This document shows, piece after piece, positions 17,281 to 25,611 of a DNA stretch of 64,000 bases. Location: positions 186,001-250,000 of the forward strand of contig CAWBYD010000006.1 of the NCBI GenBank assembly GCA_963792915.1. Direction: 5' to 3'. The stretch comes from Solirubrobacter sp963792915. Its GTDB lineage: Bacteria; Actinomycetota; Thermoleophilia; Solirubrobacterales; Solirubrobacteraceae. The first letter of the stretch is position 1. The number at the start of each line of letters is the position of its first letter. The notes below the pieces were generated by a model, which had not been told where the DNA came from, did no database searches, and saw nothing but the letters and a program-made list of their open reading frames with translations. The position numbers and the translations under genes were made by a program.

Positions 17281-17765
17281 CAGACCTGTGGCACCGGACA
17301 TGCGATCTCGATCTGGAGCAGTCCGGACGGCACCTCGCCCTCGGCCTCGATGCGCTCCACGTCGGGCGCCGCCTTGTGGATCGCCTCCTCGACGGCCAGC
17401 TTGAGCGTGACGGCGCTCGAGGGACAGCCGTTGCACGCGCCCTCGAGCCGCAGCCGCACCACGCCGTCGTCGATGCCCAGCAGCTGGACGCCGCCGCCGT
17501 GGGCCAGCAGGTACGGGCGCACCTCCTCCAGCGCGCGCTCGACCCGCTCGGGCAGCGGCACCGGGTGCAGCCCGTGCAGCAGCAGCAGGTGCTCGACCAG
17601 CTCGTCGTCGTAGGGGAGCTCGACGCGCGCCGCGATCCGCGCCAGCCCCTCGCCGTGCAGCTCGAGCACGGCCTGCACGAGCTCGGTCGCGGTCTCGCGC
17701 GCGGCGGGGTCCGGGAAGCGCTCGACCTCGTCGAGCAGCGCGTCGATGCGCTCGACGGCGATCAA
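17280..17765 (-). CDS. NifU C-terminal-domain protein
   Basis: A 161-aa protein. Residues about 75-155 form a NifU-like Fe-S scaffold domain with C111/C114 in GACNGCPSS. The ~70 preceding residues are helical. Such domains hold or transfer [4Fe-4S] clusters, so it may mature the hydrogenase small subunit's clusters or relay electrons. The start is taken as TTG at 17765. It overlaps the large-subunit stop as TTGA, mirroring the ATGA/GTGA overlaps elsewhere in the operon, and no ATG or GTG fits. Confidence 0.85.
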   Translation of the reverse strand: MIAVERIDALLDEVERFPDPAARETATELVQAVLELHGEGLARIAARVELPYDDELVEHLLLLHGLHPVPLPERVERALEEVRPYLLAHGGGVQLLGIDDGVVRLRLEGACNGCPSSAVTLKLAVEEAIHKAAPDVERIEAEGEVPSGLLQIEIACPVPQV

Positions 17766-19549
17766 TGCTGGGCTCCGAACATCGGCGAGTGGACCTGCTT
17801 GAGCGTCTTCCCGCCGCCGAGGTACATGTGCACGCCGCACGGCAGGCACGGGTCGAAGCTGCGGACCGCGCGCATGATGTCGATGCCGCGGAAGCTGTCC
17901 TGGCCGTTCTCCTCGAAGATCGGCTGGCCCATGACCGCGTCCTCGTACGGGCCGGGCGTCCCGTAGGAGTCGGTCGGCGAGCCGTTCCACGGCGTCGGCG
18001 GATACGGGTGGTAGTTGGCGATCTTGCCGTCGCGGATCACCAGGTGGTGCGAGAGCACGCCGCGCACCGCCTCGTGGAAGCCGCAGCCGATCGACTCGTC
18101 GGGGACGTCGAAGTTCTCGAACGTCTTCGTGCGCCCGGCGCGGATCTCCGCGAACGCCTTGTCGACGAAGTGCAGCGCCATGCCGGCCGCGTAGGCGACG
18201 AAGTAGATCCGCGCGCGGTCGCGCTCGATCGCGTTCGACCACTTGGGGATCTTCCACTCGAGGTGGGTCTCGGGCGTGTCGGGCGTCTTGGGCAGCGTCA
18301 TCGTGACGCTCGACCCGGTCGCGTTGACGAACGGGGTCTTGACCTTGTTGGCCAGCGCCGTCGCCCACAGCCGCGCGAGCGCGCCGCCGCCCGTGTCCAT
18401 CGCCAGGTGCTCGCCCGTGCGCTCGTCGAACCAGCGCGGGCTCATGACCCACGAGTAGTTGCCGCCGTCGAGGTCGCGCTTCTGCGGCTTGGGCAGCGTC
18501 GTCTGGTTCCACGGGTGGCGCCGGTCGACCGGGTTGCCCAGCGGGTCGGCGGGCACGAACAGCTCCTCGCCGGTCCAGTCCTCGTAGTACGAGCTGCCGA
18601 GCAGGATCCGGATCCCGAGGTTGATCTTCACGAGGTCGGTGGTCACGAGCTCGCCGTCGACCACGATCCCCGGGGTGACGAACATCTCGTTGCCCCAGTC
18701 GCTCATGGTCTTGTACTCGTACGTGCAGAAGTCGGGGTTGTTGAACGCGCCCCAGCAGTTGAGGAGGATGCGCCGGCGCCCGACCTCCTCGTAGCCCGGC
18801 AGCGCCTCGTAGAAGAAGTCGAAGACGTCGTCGTTCATCGCGACGGCCTTCTTGATGAAGTCCAGGCAGCGCACCAGGCGGCTCAGGTAGTCGGTCAGCA
18901 GCGTCGGCGTCGCGACCGTCCCGACGCCGCCGGGATAGATCGTGGAGGGATGCACGTGGCGGCCCTCCATCAGGCAGATCATCTCGCGCCCGATCCGGCT
19001 CATGTGCAGCGCCTCGCGGTACGTGGCCCCCGTGAACGGGTTGTAGGAGGCCATGATGTCCGCGATCGTGGCGTAGCCGTGGACGTCGCGCCCGGGCGCC
19101 GCGGTGCTCTGCGCCTTGGACCAGACCGCCGGGTTGGTCTCGGAGACCATCTGCTCGCAGAAGTCCACGAAGACCAGGTTGTCCTGGAAGATGATGTGGT
19201 CGAAGATGTACTCCGCGGCCTCGCCGAGGTTGACGATCCACTCGGCCAGCGGCGGCGGCTTGACGCCGTAGGCCATCTGCTGCGCGTAGCACGAGCAGAC
19301 CGCGTGGTTGTCGCCGCAGATCCCGCAGATGCGGCTGGTGATGAAGTGCGCGTCGCGCGGGTCCTTGCCCTTCATGAACACGCTGTAGCCGCGGAACAGC
19401 GATGACGTCGCCTTGCAGCTGACGACCTCACGGTTCTCGAAGTCGATCTTCGTATAGATGCCGAGGTTGCCGACGATCCTGGTGATCGGGTCCCAGGACA
19501 TGTCGACGATCTTGCCCGCCTCGGGGGTGACGTGTTCACGTGTCGCCAT
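17762..19549 (-). CDS. hhyL: [NiFe] hydrogenase large subunit, group 1h type
   Basis: The 595-aa catalytic subunit that oxidises H2. The L1 motif SRICGICGDNH gives C75/C78, and the L2 motif DPCLPCGVH gives C568/C571, the four Ni-Fe ligands. Cleavage after H574 would release a 21-residue tail (MYLGGGKTLKQVHSPMFGAQH, last 21 residues). The L1 and L2 contexts fit the actinobacterial group 1h (formerly group 5) enzymes that scavenge atmospheric H2. The ATG at 19549 lies 3 nt after the small-subunit stop. All maturation factors needed are in the same operon. Confidence 0.95.
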   Translation of the reverse strand: MATREHVTPEAGKIVDMSWDPITRIVGNLGIYTKIDFENREVVSCKATSSLFRGYSVFMKGKDPRDAHFITSRICGICGDNHAVCSCYAQQMAYGVKPPPLAEWIVNLGEAAEYIFDHIIFQDNLVFVDFCEQMVSETNPAVWSKAQSTAAPGRDVHGYATIADIMASYNPFTGATYREALHMSRIGREMICLMEGRHVHPSTIYPGGVGTVATPTLLTDYLSRLVRCLDFIKKAVAMNDDVFDFFYEALPGYEEVGRRRILLNCWGAFNNPDFCTYEYKTMSDWGNEMFVTPGIVVDGELVTTDLVKINLGIRILLGSSYYEDWTGEELFVPADPLGNPVDRRHPWNQTTLPKPQKRDLDGGNYSWVMSPRWFDERTGEHLAMDTGGGALARLWATALANKVKTPFVNATGSSVTMTLPKTPDTPETHLEWKIPKWSNAIERDRARIYFVAYAAGMALHFVDKAFAEIRAGRTKTFENFDVPDESIGCGFHEAVRGVLSHHLVIRDGKIANYHPYPPTPWNGSPTDSYGTPGPYEDAVMGQPIFEENGQDSFRGIDIMRAVRSFDPCLPCGVHMYLGGGKTLKQVHSPMFGAQH

Positions 19550-19552
19550 CGC

Positions 19553-20578
19553 TCATGCCCTCCACCGAGGCTCGTAGCCCGTCGTCAGCTCGGGCTTGTT
19601 GTGCCGCCACTTCGGCTCCTTGTTGACCGTCTTGTTGGTGATCGCGCGCAGGCGCCGGAAGACCGCGCCGTAGAGGCCGACCACCGAGGAGGAGACCGCG
19701 CCGCCGGGCGGCGAGTCCATGAACGGCATGAACTTGTCGGGGAAGCCCGGCATCGTGCAGCCGATGCAGATCCCGCCGACGTTCGGGCAGCCGCCGATCC
19801 CCGCCATCCAGCCGCGCTTGGGCACGTTGCAGTTGACCACCGGCCCCCAGCAGCCGACCTTCACGAGGCACTTGGGCGAGTTGTAGTCGGCCGCGAAGTC
19901 GCCCTGCTCGTAGTAGCCGGCGCGGTCGCAGCCCTCGTGGACGGTCTTGCCGAACAGCCACGTCGGGCGCAGTTGCGCGTCGAGCGGGATCACCGGCGCC
20001 AGCCCCGCCGCCTCGTAGAGCAGCCAGACCAGCGTCTCCATGAAGTTCTCGGGCTGGACCGGGCATCCGGGGACGTTGACGATCGGCAGGCCGCCGGCCG
20101 AGCGGAAGTCCCAGCCGAGGTAGTCCGCGAGCCCCATGCAGCCGGTCGGGTTGCCGGCCATCGCGTGGATGCCGCCGTACGTCGCGCAGGTGCCGATCGC
20201 CACCACGCCCCAGGCCTTGGGCGCCAGCCGGTCGATCCACCAGTTCAGCGTCAGCGGCTCGCCGGTCGCCTCGTCGTTGCCGAACGACGTCCAGTAGCCG
20301 TCGCCGTTGATCTGCTCGTTGGGGATCGAGCCCTCGATCACCAGCACGAACGGCAGCGCCGCCTCGCCGCGCGCCGCGGCCCGGAACGGCGTCAGGAACT
20401 CCTCGCCGCCGAGCGTCGGGGAGAGCACCTTGTTGTGCAGGTTGACCTTGGGGATGCCGGGGATCGCGCCGAGCAGCACGTCCTCGATGCTGGGTTGGCC
20501 CGCGGCGGTCACCGACACCGAGTCGCCGTCGCAGCTCATCCCCTCGGAGATCCAGAGGATGTCGAGTTCCTCAACCAT
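19553..20578 (-). CDS. hhyS: [NiFe] hydrogenase small subunit, group 1h type
   Basis: The 341-aa electron-transfer subunit with three Fe-S clusters. It has no Tat signal and no C-terminal membrane helix, so it is cytoplasmic. The N-terminal cluster motif is EGMSCDGD: C16 is kept, but D19 sits where the second Cys of CxGC normally is. This 3Cys-1Asp proximal cluster is known from the O2-insensitive enzymes of Ralstonia and Mycobacterium. Other cluster ligands are seen in GTCATYGG, VPGCPVQPE, HEGCDRAGYYE and GGICIGCTMPGFPDKF. The ATG at 20578 overlaps the hypA end by 8 nt. Confidence 0.95.
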   Translation of the reverse strand: MVEELDILWISEGMSCDGDSVSVTAAGQPSIEDVLLGAIPGIPKVNLHNKVLSPTLGGEEFLTPFRAAARGEAALPFVLVIEGSIPNEQINGDGYWTSFGNDEATGEPLTLNWWIDRLAPKAWGVVAIGTCATYGGIHAMAGNPTGCMGLADYLGWDFRSAGGLPIVNVPGCPVQPENFMETLVWLLYEAAGLAPVIPLDAQLRPTWLFGKTVHEGCDRAGYYEQGDFAADYNSPKCLVKVGCWGPVVNCNVPKRGWMAGIGGCPNVGGICIGCTMPGFPDKFMPFMDSPPGGAVSSSVVGLYGAVFRRLRAITNKTVNKEPKWRHNKPELTTGYEPRWRA

Positions 20579-20918
20579 GGGCTGTCTCCATCGTCGTCAA
20601 CGCGTCCACGAGCAGCTCCTCGCCGCGGACCAGCTCGAGCTCGTAGCTCCCGCAGGCCGCACAGGTGAACGGGAAGTCCGTCAGCTCGCTCTCCGCCCCG
20701 CAGGCGCGACAGCACCCGGCCGCCGGGACGGCTTCGATCAGCAGTTGCGCGCCCTCGGCCTCCGTTCCCGCGGCCACGAGCGCGAACGCGAAGGCCAGCG
20801 AGTCGGGCACCACCTGGCGCAGGTGGCCGATCTTCACCTCGATCGTCTCGATCCGCCTCCCGCCCGCGTGCGCGCACGCGATGCGCACGATGCTGTCGGC
20901 GATCGAGAGCTCGTGCAT
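20571..20918 (-). CDS. hypA: HypA, nickel metallochaperone
   Basis: A 115-aa protein that binds Ni and works with HypB. The Ni site is the N-terminal MHE (H2/E3). The zinc domain has two CxxC knuckles, CRAC and CAAC, about 20 residues apart. The ATG at 20918 shares one base with the hypE stop, and the 3' end overlaps the small-subunit gene by 8 nt. Its place directly before the structural genes, rather than next to hypB, is a layout feature of this operon. Confidence 0.95.
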   Translation of the reverse strand: MHELSIADSIVRIACAHAGGRRIETIEVKIGHLRQVVPDSLAFAFALVAAGTEAEGAQLLIEAVPAAGCCRACGAESELTDFPFTCAACGSYELELVRGEELLVDALTTMETAHG

Positions 20919-21961
20919 CAGCAGATCCTCGGCAGCGGGTCGCCGACGAGCTCGTCCATCACCCGCTTGCCGCCGAAACTCGTGTGGACCAGGACCATGC
21001 CGGGCGGTTCGGTGCGGACCTCGCCGATGTCGGCCGCCGCGGCATCGAAGCGCTGCAGCGCGGCGAGCGCGGCGTCGGCGTGCTCGGGCGCGACGAGCGC
21101 GACGAACTTGCCCTCGTTGGCGACGTACATCGGATCGATGCCGAGCAGCTCGGACGCGCCCGCGACCGCCGGCGGGACGGGCACCGCGGCCTCGCGCACG
21201 AGCATCGCGACGCCGGCGGCGCGCGCGAGTTCGTTGAGCACGGAGGCGACGCCGCCGCGCGTGGCGTCGCGCATGGCGCGGATGCCGCCGGCGGCGAGCA
21301 GCGCGTCGACGGCCGGCCACAGCGAGTGGGTGTCTGACTCGATCTGCGCCTCGAGCTCGAACTCCCCGCGCGCGAGCATGATCGCCGTGCCGTGCTCGCC
21401 GATCGGCCCGGAGAGCAGGATCCGGTCGCCGGGGCGGGCGGTCTCGAAGCGCGCGCGCGGATCGCGCCGGCCCATCCCCGTCGTGCAGATGTACATGCCG
21501 TCGGCGTGGCCGCGCTCGACGACCTTCGTGTCGCCGCCGACGATCTGCACGCCCGCGCTCGCGGCCGCGCGCGCGATCGCGTCGACCTCGGCGCGCAGCG
21601 TCTCGGCGTCGAGCCCCTCCTCGAGGATCAGCGCCAGCGTCAGCGCCTCCGGCCGCGCGCCGGCCATCGCGAGGTCGTTGACCGTGCCGTTGACGGCCAG
21701 CTCCCCGATCGAGCCGCCGGGGAAGCGCAGCGGCTTGACCACGAACGAGTCGGTGGTGAGCGCGATGTCGCCGACCAGCGCCGCGTCGTCCAGCGTCTCG
21801 ATCCCGAACGCCGGCGCGAGCAGGCCCGCGATCAGCCGCCCGGTGGCCTTGCCGCCGGCGCCGTGGGCCATCGTGATGTGCTCGTCGCGGAACCGCGCGC
21901 GCTTGGCCCGGGCGGTCTCGATGATGCCCAGGACCCGCGCCTCACGCCCTGAAACGGTCAC
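20918..21961 (-). CDS. hypE: HypE, cyanide-ligand synthesis enzyme
   Basis: A 347-aa AIR-synthase-like enzyme that dehydrates a C-terminal thiocarboxamide to thiocyanate and donates CN to Fe with HypC/HypD. The MAHGAGGKATGRLI and VGGDTKVVERG motifs and the essential C-terminal Cys in PRIC are present. GTG at 21961 overlaps the hypD stop (GTGA). About 30 residues precede the conserved MAHGAGG core, so the true start could be slightly further in. Confidence 0.95.
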   Translation of the reverse strand: MTVSGREARVLGIIETARAKRARFRDEHITMAHGAGGKATGRLIAGLLAPAFGIETLDDAALVGDIALTTDSFVVKPLRFPGGSIGELAVNGTVNDLAMAGARPEALTLALILEEGLDAETLRAEVDAIARAAASAGVQIVGGDTKVVERGHADGMYICTTGMGRRDPRARFETARPGDRILLSGPIGEHGTAIMLARGEFELEAQIESDTHSLWPAVDALLAAGGIRAMRDATRGGVASVLNELARAAGVAMLVREAAVPVPPAVAGASELLGIDPMYVANEGKFVALVAPEHADAALAALQRFDAAAADIGEVRTEPPGMVLVHTSFGGKRVMDELVGDPLPRIC

Positions 21962-23073
21962 ACCACCTCGCGATCCCGAGCGAACCTTCCGTAGTTGTAA
22001 TAGGCCGCGCAGGCTCCCTCGGAGCTCACCATGCACGTCCCGATCGGCCGCTCCGGCGTGCAGGCGGTGCCGAACACCTTGCACTCCCACGGCTTGATGA
22101 CGCCCTTGAGCACCTCGCCGCACTGGCAGGCCTTGGGGTCGGCCACGCGGATGCCGGGAACGCTGAAGCGCAGCTCGGCGTCGAGGTCGGCATAGGCCTC
22201 GCTCAGCTTGAGCCCCGAGTGTGAGATGAAGCCGAGCCCGCGCCATTCGAAGTGCGGGCGCAGCTCGAAGACCTCGGCCATCACCTCGAGCGCCCGCGGG
22301 TTGCCCTCGTACGGGACGACGCGCTTGTACTGGTTCTCGACCTCGCAGCGGCCGTCGCGCAGCTGGCGCAGGATCATGTGGACGGCCTGCAGGATGTCCA
22401 GCGGCTCGAAGCCCGCGATCACCACCGGCCGGCCGTACTGCGCGGGGATGAACTCGAACGGCCGCGCGCCGACCACGGTGCTGACGTGGCCCGGGCCGAC
22501 GAAGCCGTCCAGGCGCAGGTCCGGCGAGTCCAGCAGCGCGCGCAGCGGCGGGACGATCGTGACGTGGCTGCAGACGCAGCTGAAGTTCGCGATCCCCTCG
22601 GCCTTGGCGCGCTTGAGCGTCAGCGCGGTCGACGGCGCCGTGGTCTCGAAGCCGATCGCGAAGAACACGACCTCGCGGTCCGGGTTCGAGCGCGCGATCC
22701 GCAGCGCGTCGAGCGGCGAATAGACCATGCGCACGTCGGCCCCGTGCGCCTTGGCGTCGAGCAGCGTGCCCGCCGACCCCGGCACGCGCATCATGTCGCC
22801 GAAGCAGGTGAAGATCACGCCCGGCTGGCGCGCGATCGCGATGCCGTCGTCCACCCGGCCCATCGGGATCACGCAGACCGGGCAGCCCGGCCCGTGCACC
22901 AGCTCGACGTTGGCGGGCAGCAGGTCGTCGACGCCGTACTTGTAGATCGAGTGCGTGTGGCCGCCGCAGACCTCCATCACCTTGTAGTGGCGGCCGGGCT
23001 CGACGACCGACAGGATCTCGCCCGCCAGCGCGCGCCCCAGCTCGGGGTCGCGGTACTCGTCGACGTACTTCAC
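21958..23073 (-). CDS. hypD: HypD, Fe-S scaffold for Fe(CN)2CO assembly
   Basis: A 371-aa protein with the family signatures CGGHTHSIYKYG, HGPGCPVC and FFAIGFETTAPS, and C-terminal cysteines (KACQCGEV, then GTACTPERPIGTC) for the [4Fe-4S] cluster. It holds the Fe that receives CN and CO with HypC and HypE. GTG at 23073 overlaps the HypC-like stop as GTGA, and the 3' end overlaps hypE. Confidence 0.95.
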   Translation of the reverse strand: MKYVDEYRDPELGRALAGEILSVVEPGRHYKVMEVCGGHTHSIYKYGVDDLLPANVELVHGPGCPVCVIPMGRVDDGIAIARQPGVIFTCFGDMMRVPGSAGTLLDAKAHGADVRMVYSPLDALRIARSNPDREVVFFAIGFETTAPSTALTLKRAKAEGIANFSCVCSHVTIVPPLRALLDSPDLRLDGFVGPGHVSTVVGARPFEFIPAQYGRPVVIAGFEPLDILQAVHMILRQLRDGRCEVENQYKRVVPYEGNPRALEVMAEVFELRPHFEWRGLGFISHSGLKLSEAYADLDAELRFSVPGIRVADPKACQCGEVLKGVIKPWECKVFGTACTPERPIGTCMVSSEGACAAYYNYGRFARDREVV

Positions 23074-23255
23074 AGCGTCACCAGCGCGACGCCGGCGTGG
23101 ACGAGCACCTCGTCGCCGGGCGCGGCGTCGACCAGCGCGACCTCGACCGTATGGTGCGCGCCGTCGGCGTCCTCGCACAGCGCGAGGTCGTCCTTGACCC
23201 GCAGCACGCGCATCGGCGCGCCGTCGTCGGAGCAGGTGATGCAGTGATCGCTCAC
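23070..23255 (-). CDS. Second HypC-like protein (61 aa)
   Basis: A short HypC/HupF-family protein with a beta-barrel core (MRVLRVKDDLALCEDADG, then VDAAPGDEVLVHAGVALV). It lacks the N-terminal Met-Cys that HypC uses to bind Fe. Instead it begins MSDHCITCSDD with a CxxC pair. It is immediately downstream of the canonical hypC, with a GTGA overlap on both sides. It may be a specialised partner for HypD or for the large subunit. Confidence 0.85.
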   Translation of the reverse strand: MSDHCITCSDDGAPMRVLRVKDDLALCEDADGAHHTVEVALVDAAPGDEVLVHAGVALVTL

Positions 23256-23518
23256 TCGATCACGCTCTCGCGCAGCTCGTGGAGCTCCTGCTCGTACTCC
23301 GCGCCCATCTGCTCGAGCAGCTCGCGCGTGGCCCGCGCCTCCTGCTCGTCGATCACCGAGATCGCGAAGCCGACGTGGATCAGCACCCAGTCGCCGGGGC
23401 CCACGTCGTCGAAGAGGCCGATGTTGATCGTCCGCTGGACGCCGGCTACGTCGACTCGGGCGAGGCGCAGGGCCTCGTCAAGCACCTCCACGATCTGGCC
23501 GGGAATGGCCAGGCACAC
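23252..23518 (-). CDS. hypC: HypC, hydrogenase assembly chaperone
   Basis: An 88-aa chaperone with the diagnostic MCLAIPGQI start, in which C2 binds Fe after Met removal. The GDWVLIHVGFAISVIDE segment is also typical. A helical C-terminal tail of about 30 acidic residues follows. GTG at 23518 has AGGAG 8 nt upstream. It is the first gene of the hydrogenase operon, with a 68-bp gap to the oxidase gene upstream. Confidence 0.95.
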   Translation of the reverse strand: MCLAIPGQIVEVLDEALRLARVDVAGVQRTINIGLFDDVGPGDWVLIHVGFAISVIDEQEARATRELLEQMGAEYEQELHELRESVIE

Positions 23519-23549
23519 GACGTCTCTCCTCGCTTGCGAGTTGGTGGGA

Positions 23550-23577
23550 TTTGTAGCACTCCGGAATCCGAAGACAA
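23550..23577 (-). promoter_or_regulatory. Candidate promoter of the hydrogenase operon
   Basis: On the minus strand TTGTCT (23577-23572) and TACAAA (23555-23550) are separated by 16 nt, resembling a sigma-70-type -35/-10 pair, each 4 of 6 to consensus. It sits in the only gap (23519-23586) upstream of hypC. The match is weak and read-through from the upstream oxidase gene is possible. Confidence 0.35.
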
Positions 23578-23586
23578 GGCGGTCGG

Positions 23587-24963
23587 TCAGCCAACCACCT
23601 TGCCGGGGTTGAACAAACCCTCCGGATCGAGCGCTCGCTTGACCGCTCGCATCATCTCAAGCAATGCGGGACCGTGCTCCAGTTCGAGGAACGGCGCCTT
23701 GCCGTAGCCGACCCCGTGCTCGCCGGTGCAGGTGCCGCCGAACGCGATCGCGCGGCGCACCAGGCGGTCGTTGAACGCGATCGCGCGCTCGCGCTCGGCC
23801 GCGTCGTCCGGGTCGATCAGGATCGCCAGATGGAAGTTGCCGTCGCCGACGTGGCCGACCAGCGGGGCGAGCAGGCCGGACTGCTCGAGATCGCGCTTGG
23901 TCTCGGTGATGCACTCCGCCAGCTTCGAGATCGGCACGCACGCGTCGGTCGTGAAGCCGCGCGCACCGGGCCGCAGCGCGAGCGACGCGTCGTACGCGCG
24001 GTGGCGGGCGCGCCAGAGCCGGCGCCGCTCGGCCTCGCCGGCCGCCCAGTGGAAGCCCCGGCAGCCGAACTGGGCCGCCAGCTCGCCGACCTCCTCGGCC
24101 TGCTCGCGCGTCTCGCGCGCGCTGCCGTGGAACTCGAGGAAGAGCGTGTCCGCGACCTCCTCGTCGAGCCCGGCGTAGCGGTTGATGGCATCCATCTGAA
24201 CGCCGTCGAGCAGCTCGATGCGGGCGATCGGGATGCCGTGGGCGAGCACCGCGATCACGCAGTCGACGGCCTCGCGCAGGCTCGGAAAGGCCGCGGTGGC
24301 GGCGGTCATCGCCTCCGGCGTCGGCTGGACCTTGAGCGTCGCCTCGGTGATCAGCCCGAGCGTGCCCTCCGAGCCGACGAACAGCCGGGTGAGGTCGTAG
24401 CCCGCGGACGACTTGCGCGCCTTCGAGCGCGTCTTGACGATCTCGCCGCGGGCGTTGACGACCGTGAGCGAGAGGACGTTCTCGCGCATCGTGCCGTACC
24501 GGACCGAGGTGGTGCCCGAGGCGCCGGTGGCGATCATGCCGCCGATCGTGGCGTCGGCTCCGGGGTCGACCGAGAAGAACACGCCCTCGGGACGCAGCCG
24601 GTCGTCCAGCGCGCGGCGCGTCACGCCGGCCTGGACGGTGACGTCGAGGTCCGGCACCGTGAGCTCGAGGATGCGGTCCATCCGGGTCATGTCGACCGAC
24701 ACGCCGCCGCGCAGCGCCGCGACGTGCCCCTCGAGGCTCGTGCCGGCGCCGAACGGGATGATCGGGACGCCGTGGCGCGCGCAGGCCCGCACGACCTCCG
24801 CGGCCTGCTCGGTGGATTGGGGGTAGACGACGGCGTCCGGGGCGGCTGGGGTATGCCACGATTCGTCGGTGCCGTGGCGCCGGCGCTCGTCGTCGCCGGT
24901 GAGGACGTTGCCGGCGCCGAGCGTGTGCGCGAGATCCTGCAGCACCCCCATCCCGGGCACCAT
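23587..24963 (-). CDS. FAD-linked oxidase, D-lactate/glycolate dehydrogenase type
   Basis: A 458-aa GlcD-family flavoprotein. The PCMH-type FAD domain shows PFGAGTSLEGH, DPGADATIGGMIATGASG and FVGSEGTLGLITEATL. The C-terminal domain carries VGHVGDGNFHLAI and CTGEHGVGYGK, typical of 2-hydroxy-acid dehydrogenases. It likely oxidises D-lactate or a related acid and passes electrons to the chain. The start is set at ATG 24963; ATG 24951 is an alternative. Only 6 bp separate it from the divergent NUDIX start, so one of the two starts may be leaderless or misplaced. Confidence 0.9.
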   Translation of the reverse strand: MVPGMGVLQDLAHTLGAGNVLTGDDERRRHGTDESWHTPAAPDAVVYPQSTEQAAEVVRACARHGVPIIPFGAGTSLEGHVAALRGGVSVDMTRMDRILELTVPDLDVTVQAGVTRRALDDRLRPEGVFFSVDPGADATIGGMIATGASGTTSVRYGTMRENVLSLTVVNARGEIVKTRSKARKSSAGYDLTRLFVGSEGTLGLITEATLKVQPTPEAMTAATAAFPSLREAVDCVIAVLAHGIPIARIELLDGVQMDAINRYAGLDEEVADTLFLEFHGSARETREQAEEVGELAAQFGCRGFHWAAGEAERRRLWRARHRAYDASLALRPGARGFTTDACVPISKLAECITETKRDLEQSGLLAPLVGHVGDGNFHLAILIDPDDAAERERAIAFNDRLVRRAIAFGGTCTGEHGVGYGKAPFLELEHGPALLEMMRAVKRALDPEGLFNPGKVVG

Positions 24964-24969
24964 ACGGAC

Positions 24970-25446
24970 ATGGCGAAGCGCAGCGCGGGCATCATCCTCT
25001 ACCGCCGCCGGGCCGGCGGCCTGGAGGTGCTGCTCGTCCACCCGGGCGGCCCGTTCTGGGCCGCCAAGGACGCCGGCGCGTGGTCGATCCCCAAGGGCGA
25101 GCACGACGCGGGCGAGGACGCGCTCGCCTGCGCGCGGCGCGAGTTCGAGGAGGAGACCGGCGAGGCGCCCGCCGCGGGCGAGCTGACCGACCTCGGGACC
25201 GTGCGTCAGAAGTCCGGCAAGGTCGTGCAGGCGTGGGCGCTCGAGGGCGACCTCGACGCCGCCGCGATCCGGTCGAACACGTTCACGATGGTGTGGCCGC
25301 CGCGCTCGGGCCGCGAGCAGGAGTTCCCAGAAGTCGACCGCGCCGAGTGGTTCGCGCTCGCCGAGGCCCGCGAGCGCATCAACCCGGCGCAGTCGGCCTT
25401 CCTCGATCGGCTCGTCAGTGGGCGTGTCCGGAAGTACGGCGCATAA
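24970..25446 (+). CDS. NUDIX hydrolase
   Basis: A 158-aa pyrophosphohydrolase of the diadenosine-tetraphosphate/NTP type. The Nudix box is present: G(43)EHDAGEDALACARREFEEETGE, with the REFEEETGE metal-binding core. The N-terminus (SAGIILYRRRAGGLEVLLVHPGG) is typical of the ~150-aa Ap4A-hydrolase-like members. No ribosome-binding site is visible before the ATG, which nearly abuts the opposite-strand oxidase start. This suggests leaderless translation. Confidence 0.9.
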   Translation: MAKRSAGIILYRRRAGGLEVLLVHPGGPFWAAKDAGAWSIPKGEHDAGEDALACARREFEEETGEAPAAGELTDLGTVRQKSGKVVQAWALEGDLDAAAIRSNTFTMVWPPRSGREQEFPEVDRAEWFALAEARERINPAQSAFLDRLVSGRVRKYGA

Positions 25447-25611
25447 TCCGGCGATTGCACGGGTCGTCGCTGCCTGCGGCGTACGCCGCTCGCATACTGG
25501 TGGTACGTGTGCGGCGGCCGCCGCCCGGCCGAGCGAAGCGGTGACGAGCCCCCCGGGCGAGGCAGAGCGGGCCGGGCCCGCCGGAATGCGTCGTACTGAC
25601 GGACGCGTCCA

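Noticed and set aside
17765..19405. Long open frame antisense to the hydrogenase large subunit
   Set aside because: Arg/Ala/Val-rich composition with no domain, produced by the GC3 bias of the true gene on the other strand, which has full [NiFe] motifs.
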